Assembly: GCA_016256075.1 (NCBI GenBank)
Contig: SDVU01000025.1
Location: 1 to 27,872, forward strand
From: Dictyocoela muelleri
Lineage: Eukaryota; Microsporidia
Length of the DNA stretch: 27,872 nucleotides
Direction: 5' to 3'
Positions 9,219 to 19,431 of this stretch are shown piece after piece; positions within the stretch are counted from its first letter, which is position 1; every line of letters begins with the position of its first letter. Below the pieces are notes generated by a model. The model was not told the origin of the DNA and ran no database searches. It was given only the letters and a program-made list of their open reading frames with translations. Position numbers and translations under genes: made by a program.

Positions 9219-9377
9219 AACAATCTTTTTAACCAAAACTCAAAGAAATTCAAGTTCAACTATGTTTTTGAACTGTAAGCATATTCGATATTTAATTTTG
9301 AAAAATCAAGATTTTTAAATCCCTGAAGCATTTTTATTTCCCGATTAGCAATGGGTTTAACTTATCACCTAACATGC
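9219..9377 (-). repeat. Left copy of a 159-bp direct repeat (pogo transposase segment)
   Basis: This aligns with 10996-11156 over its whole length with roughly a dozen differences. On the minus strand it encodes the DDE_1 block around PLLIG, M.QGFKNLDFSK and a final FWLKRL, from a pogo/Tigger transposase. It lies between the palindrome at 9217 and the left inverted repeat of the MULE element, which begins at 9384. Confidence 0.8.
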
Positions 9378-9383
9378 GACAGC

Positions 9384-10993
9384 CCGGAAACTCGCCTCCG
9401 GAGAGTTTCCGGCCAAATTTTTCGAGGCGATTTTCTGGAAACTCGTCTCGAGGTTTTATTGAAATTAAAAGCATGTAATTAAAAAACTAATATGATAAAA
9501 ATTTTAATTAAATAACCAAAAAAAGTAAAATTACTTTAGTAATAAAAAGTATTTAAATAAAAATTTATTATTTTATTTAGAGTATCAAGGTATTCAAATA
9601 GTTCATAGTGTTTGAAATTTTGTTATATTCGAGTTAAAATTATTTTTTTTTTGTTTTTTTTAACATATAATTTACCCGATTTCAAGCTTTCAATAGTAAT
9701 CTTTTTTTTTTCATTTTTTAAAATATTAACTAGTTTGCCTAGTGTGGATAAATCCTTACCAATCTTAGAATTTAAATAACATGCCAAGCTTCAAGGCTGC
9801 ATGTTGTAGTAGGTATTCCAGCTAAACATCGATCATAAACATTTCAGAATGAAATATTTTTATTATTTATATTTTTTTTGATTTTCAATAAAATTTATTT
9901 CGAAATAATTTAAAAGCTCATGATTTCTAATATTATTATACTAAATGTTGTTGATATTAAATTGAAATAATAAGAAACTTTTTCAGGAGGTACATATGAA
10001 AGTGATAAAAAGTAGTTTATAAATCTAAGGAATTCATTATTATGTTTGTAATCATTTGCATAGCCGGTGTTTTGAATTTTTCTCAATATTATTTGGCCGA
10101 AGTGTAATGAGCATCCTAAAACTTTTGAGTGGGAATAAATACCTTTAAATAAACTAATAATCGCTATTTCATAGTCAGAACTAAATGAGGAATTTCAATT
10201 TTTTCTTTTGTTTTTAAGTGTAAAAAATTTTTTTTATGTTTCAATAGTTTTAGATTTGGTTAAAATAAACCATAGATAATATTTTATCGAAATAAATTAC
10301 GTGAATCCCAAAAAGCGCATTAAAATTATTTGGTGATGATTTAAATGCGCCATCTACTAAAAAAACACTAGATTTTTTCATAATTTCTACACTATAACGT
10401 GTATAAAACATAATTAATCTATCTTCAGAATTTTTACCACAATCATGCTGTATAATAGTTCATTTTCATACGTTAATTTTACATTTAAAAAATATCTTCA
10501 TCTTTTTCGGTTTCGGGGAAGTTCCTTTTTCTTCTAATTTTAGTAAACTCATCTCTTAAAAAATAAATATTGAAGATCCTGCCGATATATTTCTACACTA
10601 CATTTATTGGTAGCTTCTAACAGCGAATTTTCGAAATCTATTTCTGTTTTTTCTGCACTCTCGTAAAGTACAGATTTTATTTTTAATAAATTTATTTTAT
10701 TTAAATCCTCGGTGTGAGTGTGTAATTCTCCAATAATTATAACATCATCTTTTATAAAAACTCTGCCCATGCAAGGTCTACACACAGCGCCAACCCTGTC
10801 CCCTTTTTGTTAAATTACATTTATTAAAAATAAAGTTTTCATGCACTAATAATAATTCACCCCTTTGACTTTTGATGTAATTTATATTTTTCATGAGGGT
10901 ATAATAATTATTAATTTTAATAAAACCTAGAGGCGAGTTTCCAAAAAATCGCCTCGAAAGTTGTTCGGAAACTCGCCGGAGGCGAGTTTCCGG
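9384..10993 (-). mobile_element. FLYWCH-type Mutator-like transposon (MULE C), 1.6 kb
   Basis: The inverted ends are about 75 bp: CCGGAAACTCGCCTCCGG at 9384-9401 on the left, with the reverse of 10976-10993 matching it. The repeats continue through TCGAGGCGATTTT and GGTTTTATT. They are themselves full of GGAAACTCG words. A nearly complete transposase lies between them on the minus strand, starting close to the right end, as is usual in compact MULEs. No 8-11-bp duplication is found at the ends. Instead, about 160 bp is directly repeated on both sides (9219-9377 and 10996-11156). The target is a pogo relic. Confidence 0.85.
9735..10894 (-). pseudogene. MULE C transposase: FLYWCH zinc finger plus DDE domain
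   Basis: The start is ATG 10894-10892, preceded by CCC (10899-10897). The N-terminus, MKNINYIKSQRGELLLVHENFIF, is followed by WRC..RPCMGRV and GELHTHTED, a FLYWCH-type C2H2 zinc finger that binds DNA; one frame change interrupts it after WRCV (near 10780). The catalytic domain follows: VFLVDGAFKSSPNNFNALFGIH with the first Asp (about 10352-10354), SSDYEIAIISLFKG with the second Asp (10174-10176), GCSLHFGQIILRKIQNTGY and LSLSYVPPEKV (the typical MULE block), and TTTCSLEAWH with Glu at 9790-9792. All three catalytic acids are preserved, but several frame changes and stops are present, so it is inactive. Length and domain order match FLYWCH MULEs known from microsporidia. Confidence 0.8.
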
Positions 10994-10995
10994 AC

Positions 10996-11156
10996 AACAA
11001 ATCTTTTTAACCAAGACTCAAACAAATTCAAGTTCAACTATGCTTTAGAACTGTAAGCATATTCGTAATTAAATTTTGAAAAATCAAGATTTTTAAATCC
11101 CTGAGGCATTTTTATTTTACCGATTAGCAATGGATTTAACTTCCCACCTAACATGC
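10996..11156 (-). repeat. Right copy of the 160-bp direct repeat (pogo transposase segment)
   Basis: This starts within three bases of the right inverted repeat of MULE C and is continuous with the rest of the pogo relic on its other side. On the minus strand it reads MLGGKLNPLLIGKIKMPQ, then GFKNLDFSKFNYEYAYSSK, and ends FESWLKRF. Confidence 0.8.
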
Positions 11157-11794
11157 TTACACAAAATAATAAGTAACTCGCACTTTACTAATTTTCCCAC
11201 TGATTTTATCTTCATTTTTATTCCATAGAGTTCTACATAGTGTGCATTTATAAAATACACCAGTTTCATCACAATTATAAAAACGTTTAGGGTTTATCCG
11301 AATCAAGTTTTTTTCAGTAAAAATTTTTAAATGACTCTATACTTTCTTGATCAACTAAACCAGATTCTCCTTAAATATTTTTGCTACTGATATGAAGCGT
11401 ATTTTGAATTTATGAAGCGAATCATTAGCGGCCTTGAAATTATCATTCTTATAAAGTTTAGATAATTTAATTGCCATATCCTGAATATTTATGTCCTGTA
11501 TTATGCAAAATATTCTTCGAATATTGTTAAACCATTCCAACAGCTTATCATCAAAAACAAGTGGCGAGAAATTTTTTTCATATTTTTTGTTTTTTTCCAC
11601 ATGTTTTTTTATGTAAAGATTTTTCATGAGATTGTGAATGTCATAATGGTTGATATTGGAGTTTGGAACTTTTTGCTCAATTCTTTATATGTGACTTTTG
11701 GATTTTTAAGTTTATAATTTACTATCTCGCATTTTTGCTCAATAGCCAGCCTTTTTCTTTTTGTTCCAGTTGAAGGTAAAGATAAAGTTTTCAT
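10996..11794 (-). pseudogene. Broken pogo/Tigger transposase (CENP-B-like HTH plus DDE_1)
   Basis: The start is the ATG at 11794-11792, directly after CCCC (11800-11797). The first block, TKRKRLAIEQKCEIVNYKLKNPKVTYKELSKKF, is a CENP-B-type N-terminal helix-turn-helix. A second block from 11627 to 11355 carries FSPLVFDDKLLEWFNNIRR and KFKIRF, matching the Tc5-type second HTH. The catalytic domain then has FYNCDETGVFYKCTLCRTLW with the first catalytic Asp (about 11270), and after 11160 MLGGKLNPLLIGK and FESWLKRF. Frame changes separate the blocks. The second and third catalytic acids lie in the missing part. The protein would bind the element's ends and cut at TA sites. Confidence 0.75.
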
Positions 11795-11955
11795 TAGGGG
11801 TAGGGTAAATTTTTTTCCGATAAAAAGAAATTTATTTTCAGTTATTTTGAACTAAGAATTCTATTAGAATAAGAAAAAAATATCATTTTATTTAAAAATT
11901 CGATATTACAGATGTTCTGTTATATTGGGCTCCGTTATAGGGTGGTACGACTGTA

Positions 11956-12290
11956 ATTATCATAACTCGCATAGTCATTTATAAAATAAAAGTCGGGAAT
12001 AAAGATGGTACAGAATATTTTATAATTCTTATAACTTGAAAACCAGAACCAATGTATAAAAACTACGTTTTAAGACAATTCTCGTCGTTAGAATTATGCA
12101 TTTTGTCAGTAAATAATATATATGCGATAAATTTTAAAAATAATGATGTAAATTTAACTATTTACATAGCATTTTATTTATTTGGCTTGATTATACTTAA
12201 AAATGAATTTTTTCACAAAATATACAAGTATCGAAGTCTTAATAAATCTTTAACAGTTTTGTTTTTTAGAAATTTAACATAAAAAAAATG
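11956..12290. other. Spacer; a 76-residue open frame is not supported
   Basis: A frame at 12052-12282 has a hydrophobic stretch (YIAFYLFGLIILK) but no recognised homology and a composition expected of A+T-rich noise. I see nothing else. Confidence 0.35.
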
Positions 12291-12467
12291 GTACTAATCT
12301 ATTAACCGGAGCATCTTTTTAGCATAAAAAACCCCATCAAAAATTTAATTTTTTGCGATTTTTTTATGTTATTCCGAAATAGCATAAAATAATATTCCTC
12401 CTAGAAATTTAAGTATTTTGATAAGATTTTTTTATGCTAAAAAGTGCTTCGGTAAAATAGAACAGTA
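12291..12467. mobile_element. Short foldback MITE (~175 bp)
   Basis: The outer parts are inverted: CTATTAACCGGAGCATCTTT at 12299-12318 pairs with TGCTTCGGTAAAATAG at 12445-12460, and TTTTTAGCATAAAAA is shared by both arms. Similarity weakens towards the centre, where another AGCATAAAA word occurs (12381-12389). No gene is present. Target duplications were not identified. Confidence 0.6.
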
Positions 12468-12603
12468 ATAAATAGTCTTTAAAAAAAGAAACTGATATTA
12501 GATTGACTCTATTATAATAGACATATATCATAATTATAAAAAAATATAAAAGTCAAAATTTTTTATAACAAAATATTGATTCAGACTGCGGTATTCATCA
12601 GGC

Positions 12604-12979
12604 GTTTTATTAAACAAAATGCAATGAACAATAAATGATGTTTAAAAATTATTTATTAATTTTTTCCAGTCTTATTTTTTTACGGCTCGCCTTGTGCATT
12701 CTCACGAAAACTCTTCCGTGTTTATAGTTTTTTAATCATACTTTGACACCTGTCAACCTTCGAGAGATCTAGAACACACTCAATCTATTTCAGAATCATT
12801 TTCTAAAAGTTTTTGAAATCTGGAACAAATCTGGATCAAATCTGGATCAAATCTGGATCAAATCTGGATCAAATCTGGATCACATCTGGAACGCCATTAA
12901 GATTTACGAATTTATCATTTACACTAATAGTTCTTTCATCACATTTATTCTTTAAAGTAGTTTCTGCCTTGGATACCAC
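12604..12979 (-). repeat. LTR (3' in element orientation) of the first Ty3/gypsy fossil
   Basis: About 375 bp that aligns with 16724-17066. Shared landmarks are GGCTCGC.T.GTGCAT, TTCACGAAAAC (TCTCACGAAAAC here), TTTGACA.CTGTC, the CTGGATCA array, and TTGGATACC at the internal edge. A pyrimidine-rich tract on the plus strand just inside (about 12979-12996) is the expected polypurine tract on the element's strand. The two LTRs differ at roughly a fifth of positions by eye, so the element is old. Confidence 0.7.
12816..12892 (-). repeat. 11-bp tandem array inside the left LTR (7 units)
   Basis: Seven units of AAATCTGGATC, the first and last slightly changed. The other LTR has about four more diverged units at the same place (16937-16978), so the unit number has changed since insertion. 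Confidence 0.85.
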
Positions 12980-12989
12980 CTTCTCTCCT

Positions 12990-14100
12990 ATCTTACAAGA
13001 ACGACAATTCTTCCCTGAAACGCGCATGATTTTGTTTTTTGTTTCAATATAAATATTATTACCACTTTTTTAAACTCGAATTACATTGAAAGGCCTAATC
13101 CATTTTCTCCTAATCTTATCTTGCAATTTTTATATGAATATCATATCCTCAATTGCATATTTCATAGGTATTATGTACTTTCTGCGTACTTCTTATAATA
13201 TCACCTTTGTAACTTAAGCTTATTTATGATTTCATCTTCATTTATTTTTATATTTACGTTTATATTCTTAGAATAGGCTTCTTATAATAAATTTCATATG
13301 GCGGATTCTTAATTTCTGGTAAAAGCGCAATTTAGTCTTATACAAATCATATCTTTTAATTCTTTCGCACTAAATCCTCTTGATAAATGCGAGACTCATC
13401 CTATCTCATTATTTATTCTTTTAACAACACCCTCCCCCGTCGGATTGTATGGTGCTGAAGTGACATGCTTGATTCCATATTTTTTTCATCAAATTACGAA
13501 AATTATTCGAAGTGTATTGTCTTCTATTATCAGTGAGACATGTTTTCGGTACTGGATTTTTTTAAACTATATTTTTTCGATTTCAGTCTAAATTGAGACG
13601 GAATTTATATCAAAGACGACACCTAATTAACAATACCTTGAAAATAGGTCGACAACTGCGATTACATAAATTTCTTCTTGCTTCGCGAATATTAAAATGA
13701 ATTGAAGATATTAGTCCTTTAATGTCTATGGCCAATACTTCATTTAAACCGATCTTTTCAGCATTAAAATTTAGATTTTGTATTTCAACATTCCTTCTTT
13801 TTCTTCAATACATATCAGACAAGAATTACATATTTCGGCTATTAATTAATCAAATTTTTTAATTATAAATATTTTTCAATGTTTTTTCCATTACTAATAT
13901 ACCTGTAAGAATCATGTTTACGTGTAACTTCTCAATGAGATTTTTGTGTTCGCTCATGTCATTTTCTTAAATTTTTATCTGATTATTTTTATATTTTTCA
14001 TGTTTGTCTTTTATTGGTAAGTATACTGAATTTGATTTAAATGGAATATGGTTTGAAATTTTCAACAAAAATCCTGACAATACGTCAGCATGAAAATTTT
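12990..14100 (-). mobile_element. Integrase part of the first Ty3/gypsy fossil
   Basis: Broken. Readable pieces on the minus strand include NPSG.G.VKRINNEIG and SHLSRGFSAKEL (about 13440-13360), typical of the end of the retroviral-type integrase core, and a C-terminal piece with IRRKWIRPFNVI and GNNIYIETKNKI (about 13110-13030) near the LTR. Confidence 0.7.
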
Positions 14101-14239
14101 CTTTACCTTCAATATGACTTAATTTTTAGTCATATTATTCAATCGAAAGCTTCCATCGATAGGTCCCTTTGATATTTGTCAATTAAATGTTAAATTTTCA
14201 TTGCCTGTTTCGATATTCAATCTTGTATTGTATATTAAG

Positions 14240-14460
14240 GACTTAAAATGATCGATAGACTTGACTATTGCATATTTTTTTAATTACTGTATAATTGACT
14301 TCTTGTTCATTAAACTTTTTGTTGTAATGTCCTATAATCTTCTTATCCTGCAAAAGCATAGAACCTATGACCAGATCGTAAGCATCACATCTAAGTAGAA
14401 ATTCTCTGTTTATTTCTGGGCGATGTAGTATATTTTTACCTTTATTCAAATTCATTAATT
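14240..14460 (-). mobile_element. RNase H part of the first Ty3/gypsy fossil
   Basis: Readable pieces are EFLLRCDAYDLVIGSMLLQD and IGHYNKKFNEQEVNYTVI, which match the start of the Ty3/gypsy RNase H domain (DAS..GiGavL.Q, then E.NY). Part of a broken element. Confidence 0.75.
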
Positions 14461-14639
14461 AAATTAGCCGAATCTTATCATTCTCTGTCTATCTTACTTT
14501 ATTACTTTATTACTTTTTATTTTGAGTTTATCATACATCACAAACGTGAGTATTGATAAATTTGGCACGAAGGCCTCTAATTAATTTATGAAAATAAGTA
14601 ACCTTGCAATTAATTCTTGCTTTTTGGTCCGGAATATTC

Positions 14640-15500
14640 ATAACTCATTAGTTCAGATAGGTTAGGTGTAATTCCGGTCTTTTTTGTGTATGCTGACTCA
14701 AGAATTCAATTTTAGTTTCGAAAAATTTACATTTATCGAAGTTTATTGATACGTTGTTATCTTGCATTTTCCTGAAAACGTCTTTAAATACATTCTTATG
14801 TTGATCTAATGAGCTCGTATATACAATAATATCATCCATATATACAATAAAATTCCCTGTATCGGCAAATATCATATTCATTGCAGTTTTGAAAATTGTT
14901 GGTGCATTACATATGCCGAAGAGCATTCTCCTAAAAACATATGTTCTTTTCATAATCGAAAACCCGATTTGTCAACGTCTTCGTTCTTCAAACTGATCTG
15001 ATAGTGCCCATTATTCAAATCAATTGTTCAAAACACTGTTTTCCTTTTAGTTTCGCGAGTATTTCATAAATATTTTGAGATATATTATAATTTTCTTCGT
15101 CATTGGATTCAGTTACCTATCTACGACTAATATGGGTTTCCTATTTTCTTCTTAATTACGAAAGGTGAACTGTGTCTCAGCTTATCTATTTAATTATACC
15201 TTTTTGCATTAGTTCTTATAAGTAATGCTTGACTTCTGGTTGTATACCGATTGGAACAGGATATTCTTTGAATTTATTTGTAAAATCTTTAAACAGTTAA
15301 ATATTATGTTTTGCGATGTAGATATTGCATAACCGTATTTTTTTTGTATGCTCTATTAATTCCTTTTTATCAACTTCATGATTCTTCATGGCGAAAATTT
15401 TAGTTTTGTTCAAAATGTTATCACCAGCTTCATTATAACAATTAATTTTTGAGCCAATTTCATATTCATACCCGTCTAAATTAATTATACCATCTTTCAA
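14640..15500 (-). mobile_element. Reverse transcriptase part of the first Ty3/gypsy fossil
   Basis: The clearest stretch (14953-14648) contains FRRMLFGICNAPTIFKTAMN, then FIVYMDDIIVYTSS with the catalytic YMDD, then FDKCKFFE. Upstream, weaker similarity extends to about 15100, with the usual linker before it. Part of a broken element. Confidence 0.85.
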
Positions 15501-15714
15501 ATTTACCTAAGCGTCATTTTACATAAGGAATTTCATACCCCAAATAATAATACAATTCGGGTTTGTGAGCAATATAAAATGGGAATATAATTGATATGTT
15601 TATCGTTTTATATTTGAAATTCAACTCTGTGATTTTTTGGTTCGAATTGTAGATCAATCGCAAATTATACGATTTTCTCAGATTCTAGTGACTTTTTCTC
15701 GAGATTATGTTTAT

Positions 15715-15790
15715 ACGCGAATTGTTCGGAAATAAAATTATCTGCATTACCTGTATCGATTATCGCCCTGATTTCAGTATCCTTAATATG
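15715..15790 (-). mobile_element. Aspartic protease part of the first Ty3/gypsy fossil
   Basis: On the minus strand EIRAIIDTGNADNFIS carries the retropepsin active-site triad DTG at about 15755. Part of a broken element. Confidence 0.7.
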
Positions 15791-15874
15791 CAAAGTTATT
15801 TCAATAACCCTTGGGTTAACGGGAGTTCTCTTACGGCGTATGACTTCCTATCTTCTCTGATGTTGTTTTTATGT

Positions 15875-16690
15875 TTCATTGATCTACATTCTTCATTTGA
15901 ATGTGTGTTCGATTTATGTAATTCGCAGTACTTAGTATTACGCTTATGTTTTTATTTGTCTTTTTGATTAAACCTTCAAACGTAAATTGATTTATATCGA
16001 TCAGATCCTGCATTCGACCTCTATTTTATATATTTAAGGGATATCGGTGAATTTGAACATTCAAGAATGGATTCTTTCTTTGCGATACATTAATTATCCA
16101 TATCAACTAAAGTCGGCAAACATTGTTGAAAGATTCGATTTGCATTCTACACTAAATCGAATTTAACATGTTCATGGATTCTTGAAAAAAACACATCTTC
16201 CACCTTTGATTGAATCATTGCATCTGACCAGTCGAGACATAATATCAATTTCAGGCAATTAATACTTATTTCAGTTATATATGCACGGTTAGTAGGGAAT
16301 TCATCTCGTTTTAGTTTAAAGGACGGCTTTATACTTTTTTTAGGGTATTGATGTTGTATTTTAATTTGACTATTTTGTAAATGATATCGGCACTGTGGGT
16401 ACATATTCCTATTTTCACTTGTATTCCAAGATCAACAATCTGTGTTTAGACTTATACTTTGACTTCATCGGACCTATTTCAAACTCTTGCAACTTCATTG
16501 AAGCATTTTTTTCCAATTTAATAAATCTTGTTCTTCAATGGATATGCGAAAGTTTAATATGTTTTCTATCTCGTGTCCGGATTTATATTCAATATTCAAA
16601 ATGCACAACTTCAAATCTTTCATCGACTTTTATTATCTGTCTTTTTCGTATTTCATTAACCTTTAACTCGTTGCATATTTGATATCTGTA
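15875..16690 (-). mobile_element. gag part of the first Ty3/gypsy fossil
   Basis: The 3' end of this part carries KYCELHKSNTHSNEECRS, a zinc-knuckle variant of the form C-X2-H-X4-H-X4-C. Upstream (16404-16147) is a gag-like helical stretch, YITEISINCLKLILCLDWSD. It is broken, and the start of the gag frame was not determined. Confidence 0.6.
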
Positions 16691-16723
16691 CCAATTTGAG
16701 CTCAAAATGAGATATTTTATAAC

Positions 16724-17066
16724 CGGTTTATTAAAAAAAAATGTATTTAACATTAAATGCTGTTAGAAAAATCATTTATTAAGTTTTTCCTGTCTTGTTT
16801 AGTATGGCTCGCTTCGTGCATCTTCACGAAAACCCATTCATATTTATAGTTTTTTTATCAAACTTTGACATCTGTCGCCCTTTGGAAGTTCTAGAGCGCC
16901 CACATTAATTTCAGATACATTTTAAAAAGTTTTTTGAATGTGGATCACATCTGGATAATATCTGGATCACATCTTAACGCCATTAACATTTCCGACTTCA
17001 TCATTTACACCAATAGTTCTTTCAACACATTCATTCTTTAAAGTTGTTTCTGTTTTGGATACCGCA
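16724..17066 (-). repeat. LTR (5' in element orientation) of the first Ty3/gypsy fossil
   Basis: This is the partner of 12604-12979. It is somewhat shorter, mostly because its CTGGATCA array has fewer units. Confidence 0.7.
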
Positions 17067-17130
17067 CGGAAATTTCCTAAAAAATTCTTAGCTACCAATT
17101 TTACCCTGTCTCAAAAAATTGGCTTGTCTT

Positions 17131-17205
17131 AGTTATGCCACAAAGGTGGTATAAGGAGGTTTTAATGCCACAGAAGAGGCATAGTGGGGTTTTTATGTCA
17201 CAAAT
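17131..17205. repeat. 30-bp tandem repeat, 2.5 units
   Basis: Units begin at 17131, 17161 and 17191, each containing a TATGCCACAAA-like word followed by GG-rich sequence. The preceding 50 bp (about 17065-17125) resemble 24395-24450, so this belongs to a dispersed repeat. Function unknown. Confidence 0.6.
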
Positions 17206-17688
17206 TCAGATCAATGTAAATTTTAAAAAATAAAAAAAATAAAAAATGGTTTTTTATCAATTCATTTAAAAATTCATTTATTTTATGATAAATAGGAATT
17301 AAGAAAAGGCATCCATTCCATAATATGATAAATATTTGTTTAAAATATCGATAAGCGGATTCACCGATGTGTTCACATTTTGGTGACACAATAAACTAGT
17401 TTGCTTAAATTGTTTGAAACTTTTCCATATTGTTTTTTTAATTCCATTCGTATCTCATATATACTGGATGTGTATTAATCACGTTTTTATTTTATTACCT
17501 ATACCATCTCTCAATATTATCATTGGTTTAGGCATGTTTAGTTTTACTTGGTATACTATCGACCAGATTCGATTTTAAATGTCGAAAACTCAGCAGAATT
17601 ATCATATAATTCTTTCAAATATGTTTTTAAACCAATCCCGGAATTCCTATATTAAAAACATATTTGGATTCTCATTCACAAAAAAAGA
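17206..17688. other. Spacer without a recognised gene
   Basis: On the minus strand a 63-residue frame (17389-17198) begins SPKCEHIGESAYRYFKQIF and looks protein-like for about 40 residues. I cannot assign it, and it decays into low-complexity K/F/L. It may be a remnant of an older gene or element whose other pieces lie beyond the MULEs. Confidence 0.3.
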
Positions 17689-17697
17689 CAACATTTG

Positions 17698-17821
17698 GGA
17701 CCTTGACCGTTTTTTTCCCATTATAGTTTTAGGCCGTTTTTTTCCCATGTTTATATTAAAATAGATTGTAATTTTTTTTAATCCCGTTTATTCCCCCAGG
17801 GTGGAAAAAACGGTCCAGATC
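17698..17821. mobile_element. 124-bp MITE with a 9-bp target duplication (MULE-like)
   Basis: The ends are inverted: GGACCTTGACCGTTTTTTTC on the left and, in reverse from 17821, GATCTGGACCGTTTTTTCC. CAACATTTG occurs at 17689-17697 and again at 17822-17830, a perfect 9-bp flanking duplication, the size typical of Mutator-like elements. It contains no gene. Its GACCGTTTTTT ends resemble the ends of the MULE starting at 17958, so that element's family may have mobilised it. Confidence 0.75.
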
Positions 17822-17880
17822 CAACATTTGTAATAACATCGTTAAATTTTAATAAGAAACCATAGATAAGGCAATTATAA

Positions 17881-17957
17881 CTTTAAATGCTTATCTTAAA
17901 AAATGTTTTCCGGAATTAATTTGAAATACCGTTTTTCCTGATTACACTGACATAATG
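17881..17957. repeat. Segment X, copy 1 (~78 bp, left flank of MULE A)
   Basis: This aligns with the start of 20367-20559 at about 92 percent identity, sharing ATGCTTATCTTAAAAAATG and ACACTGACATAATGATT. It ends where the left inverted repeat of MULE A begins. The identity of segment X is unknown. Confidence 0.75.
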
Positions 17958-18129
17958 ATTTTTACGCCGTTTTTTTCGCCCGTGGACGATAAATCTGTTT
18001 TTTCGTCCAAAAATATCTGGCCGATATTTCGCCCAGAGATTTCAAAAAAAATTAATGTAAATATTTTTGAAATAATTAATTTTTTGCTCATTTTTGAAAA
18101 CAAATTTTTAATCTTTAAACATAATACCC

Positions 18130-19431
18130 ATGTTGGTTCCAATTGAAAGAAGTTTGAGTTCAAGTTGAAAGCCTGTAATTTTAAGCAGAGGCTACATATA
18201 CAATTTACACAGCTATATTGCACCCAATAGTGAACGTTATAGGTGTAAGAACAGGAAATGTTTGGGTGCTATAATTGTGGAGGGTGATAATGTCGTTTCT
18301 GAGATACTTCATAACCATCCCGAAGAAACACAAAAAATAACGTGGAGGAAAGTATTGAGAGATATTAGGAAAAGAGGGGTCGAAACAAATGAAAACTTTA
18401 GTGCTATTATAAACCACGTTGTTGGTGATACGACATCGAACACCAAAAAATTCGAGTCTTTACCCATGCTAGAAAGCATTAGAGACATGGTAAAGAGAGA
18501 TAGAAAGTTAGTGATCGGATTTCAGCCAGAAGTTGTCGCCGATATTCTAGATTTCCTTAAAATCGATAGTTCGGGTAATGAATTCCTAAGATATGATTCA
18601 GGAATGCATGATGATTCACGATTTATAATTTTTATGCACACTGAAAAAGAGAGGAATCTTAAAAATGCTGAAAATTTAATACTTGATGGCACTTTTAAGA
18701 TAACAACCCGACCTTTTGTTCAATGCCTTGTTATACATGCTCTTTTATTGGAGAAGTCCTGGACATTTTGTTATGTATTGATGATTACAAAGAGTCAAAG
18801 AGACTATGAAAGGGTTTTAAACAAGATCAGAGAAATTACAAACATCGCACCAAAACATGTTGGTGTAGATTTTGCGAAAGGTCTAGCGAATGCAGTTGTA
18901 CTGTGCCTCAATGCCAAGATTTCGTATTGCTATTTTTACTTTGGTCAATCAATTTGGCGGAAAATACAGCAAATTGGGCTTTCTGGAAACTATTTACAAG
19001 ATGAAAATATAATTATTGATGTTAAAAAAATAATTTTGTTAGCTTTTTTGCCACCCACAGTCATAGCCCTTGAATATTGTAAACTGAAAGCTCATATGAT
19101 TAATAACTATGAATATAGTAGTTAAATGATCTATTCAATTATCTCGAGAGAATGTATATTCCTAACAGTGATTTTGAAAAATTAAATCTCCCTGTGTTCA
19201 CCCTGTTGAACGTTCTGTTTACGGACGGTATAAAACTAACATGCCTAGAACAATAATAGGGCTGAAGGTAGGCACAGAGGACTTAATGAATTAATTAATG
19301 TTCCTCATCCAAACATTGCGATATTTCTCAACAAAATTTTGGTTAAAGAAAACGATGAAATTTTTAAATTAATTCAATTGATGACAGGAAGATATAAATG
19401 GTCAATTGAAAGTGCGAAAAAAAGAGCTTAA
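18130..19431 (+). pseudogene. MULE A transposase: FLYWCH zinc finger plus DDE domain
   Basis: The start is ATG 18130, directly after CCC (18127-18129). A TGA at 18166-18168 follows in frame. The same frame is then open to 19125, with the FLYWCH finger (GYIYNLHSY, ERYRCKNRKCLGAIIVEGDN, HNHPEE), NLILDGTFKITTRPF with the first catalytic Asp, KHVGVDFAKGLANAV with the second, and YCYFYFGQSIWRKIQQIGLSG plus LAFLPPTVI, the usual MULE blocks. From 19126 to about 19248 another frame carries MYIPNSDFEKL. From about 19249 the first frame resumes with NNNRAEGRHRGLN, whose Glu (19264-19266) is the third catalytic acid, then VPHPNIAIFL. Only about three breaks separate it from a full-length frame of some 430 codons, making it the best-preserved transposase here. 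Confidence 0.85.

Larger units (their letters stand above)
10996..11953 (-). mobile_element. pogo/Tigger-like element, N-terminal two thirds (interrupted by MULE C)
   Basis: The outer end at 11953 reads, on the minus strand, TA-CAGTCGTACCACCCTATA: a Tigger-type terminal repeat after a TA. The element runs leftward to the MULE insertion. A 160-bp piece of it is found again beyond the MULE (9219-9377), where pogo homology stops at the GC-rich palindrome. The far end of the element is missing. This pogo is distinct in sequence from the one at 1033-2827. Confidence 0.75.
12604..17066 (-). mobile_element. Old, broken Ty3/gypsy LTR retrotransposon (~4.5 kb)
   Basis: The element lies on the minus strand between two diverged LTRs (12604-12979 and 16724-17066). 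Reading 5' to 3' on its own strand, the parts are in Ty3/gypsy order: gag region (about 16690-15880), aspartic protease, reverse transcriptase, RNase H and integrase (to about 13000). A primer-binding site may lie near 16680-16700, starting TTGGTACAGATATC on the element's strand. It is heavily broken, with well over ten interruptions. A TG/CA LTR edge and a target duplication could not be fixed. Judged from LTR divergence it is one of the older insertions here. Confidence 0.85.

Noticed and set aside
9219-11156. Direct repeats read as LTRs of a small retroelement
   Set aside because: The repeats encode part of a pogo transposase, lack LTR edges, and lie outside a TIR element with a MULE gene.
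12052-12282. 76-residue plus-strand frame with a hydrophobic segment
   Set aside because: Composition is expected of A+T-rich noise, with no motif and no start-site motif.
15707-16682. Plus-strand open frames at 15707-15967 and 16395-16682
   Set aside because: They lie opposite protease and gag parts of the Ty3/gypsy fossil and have no homology of their own.
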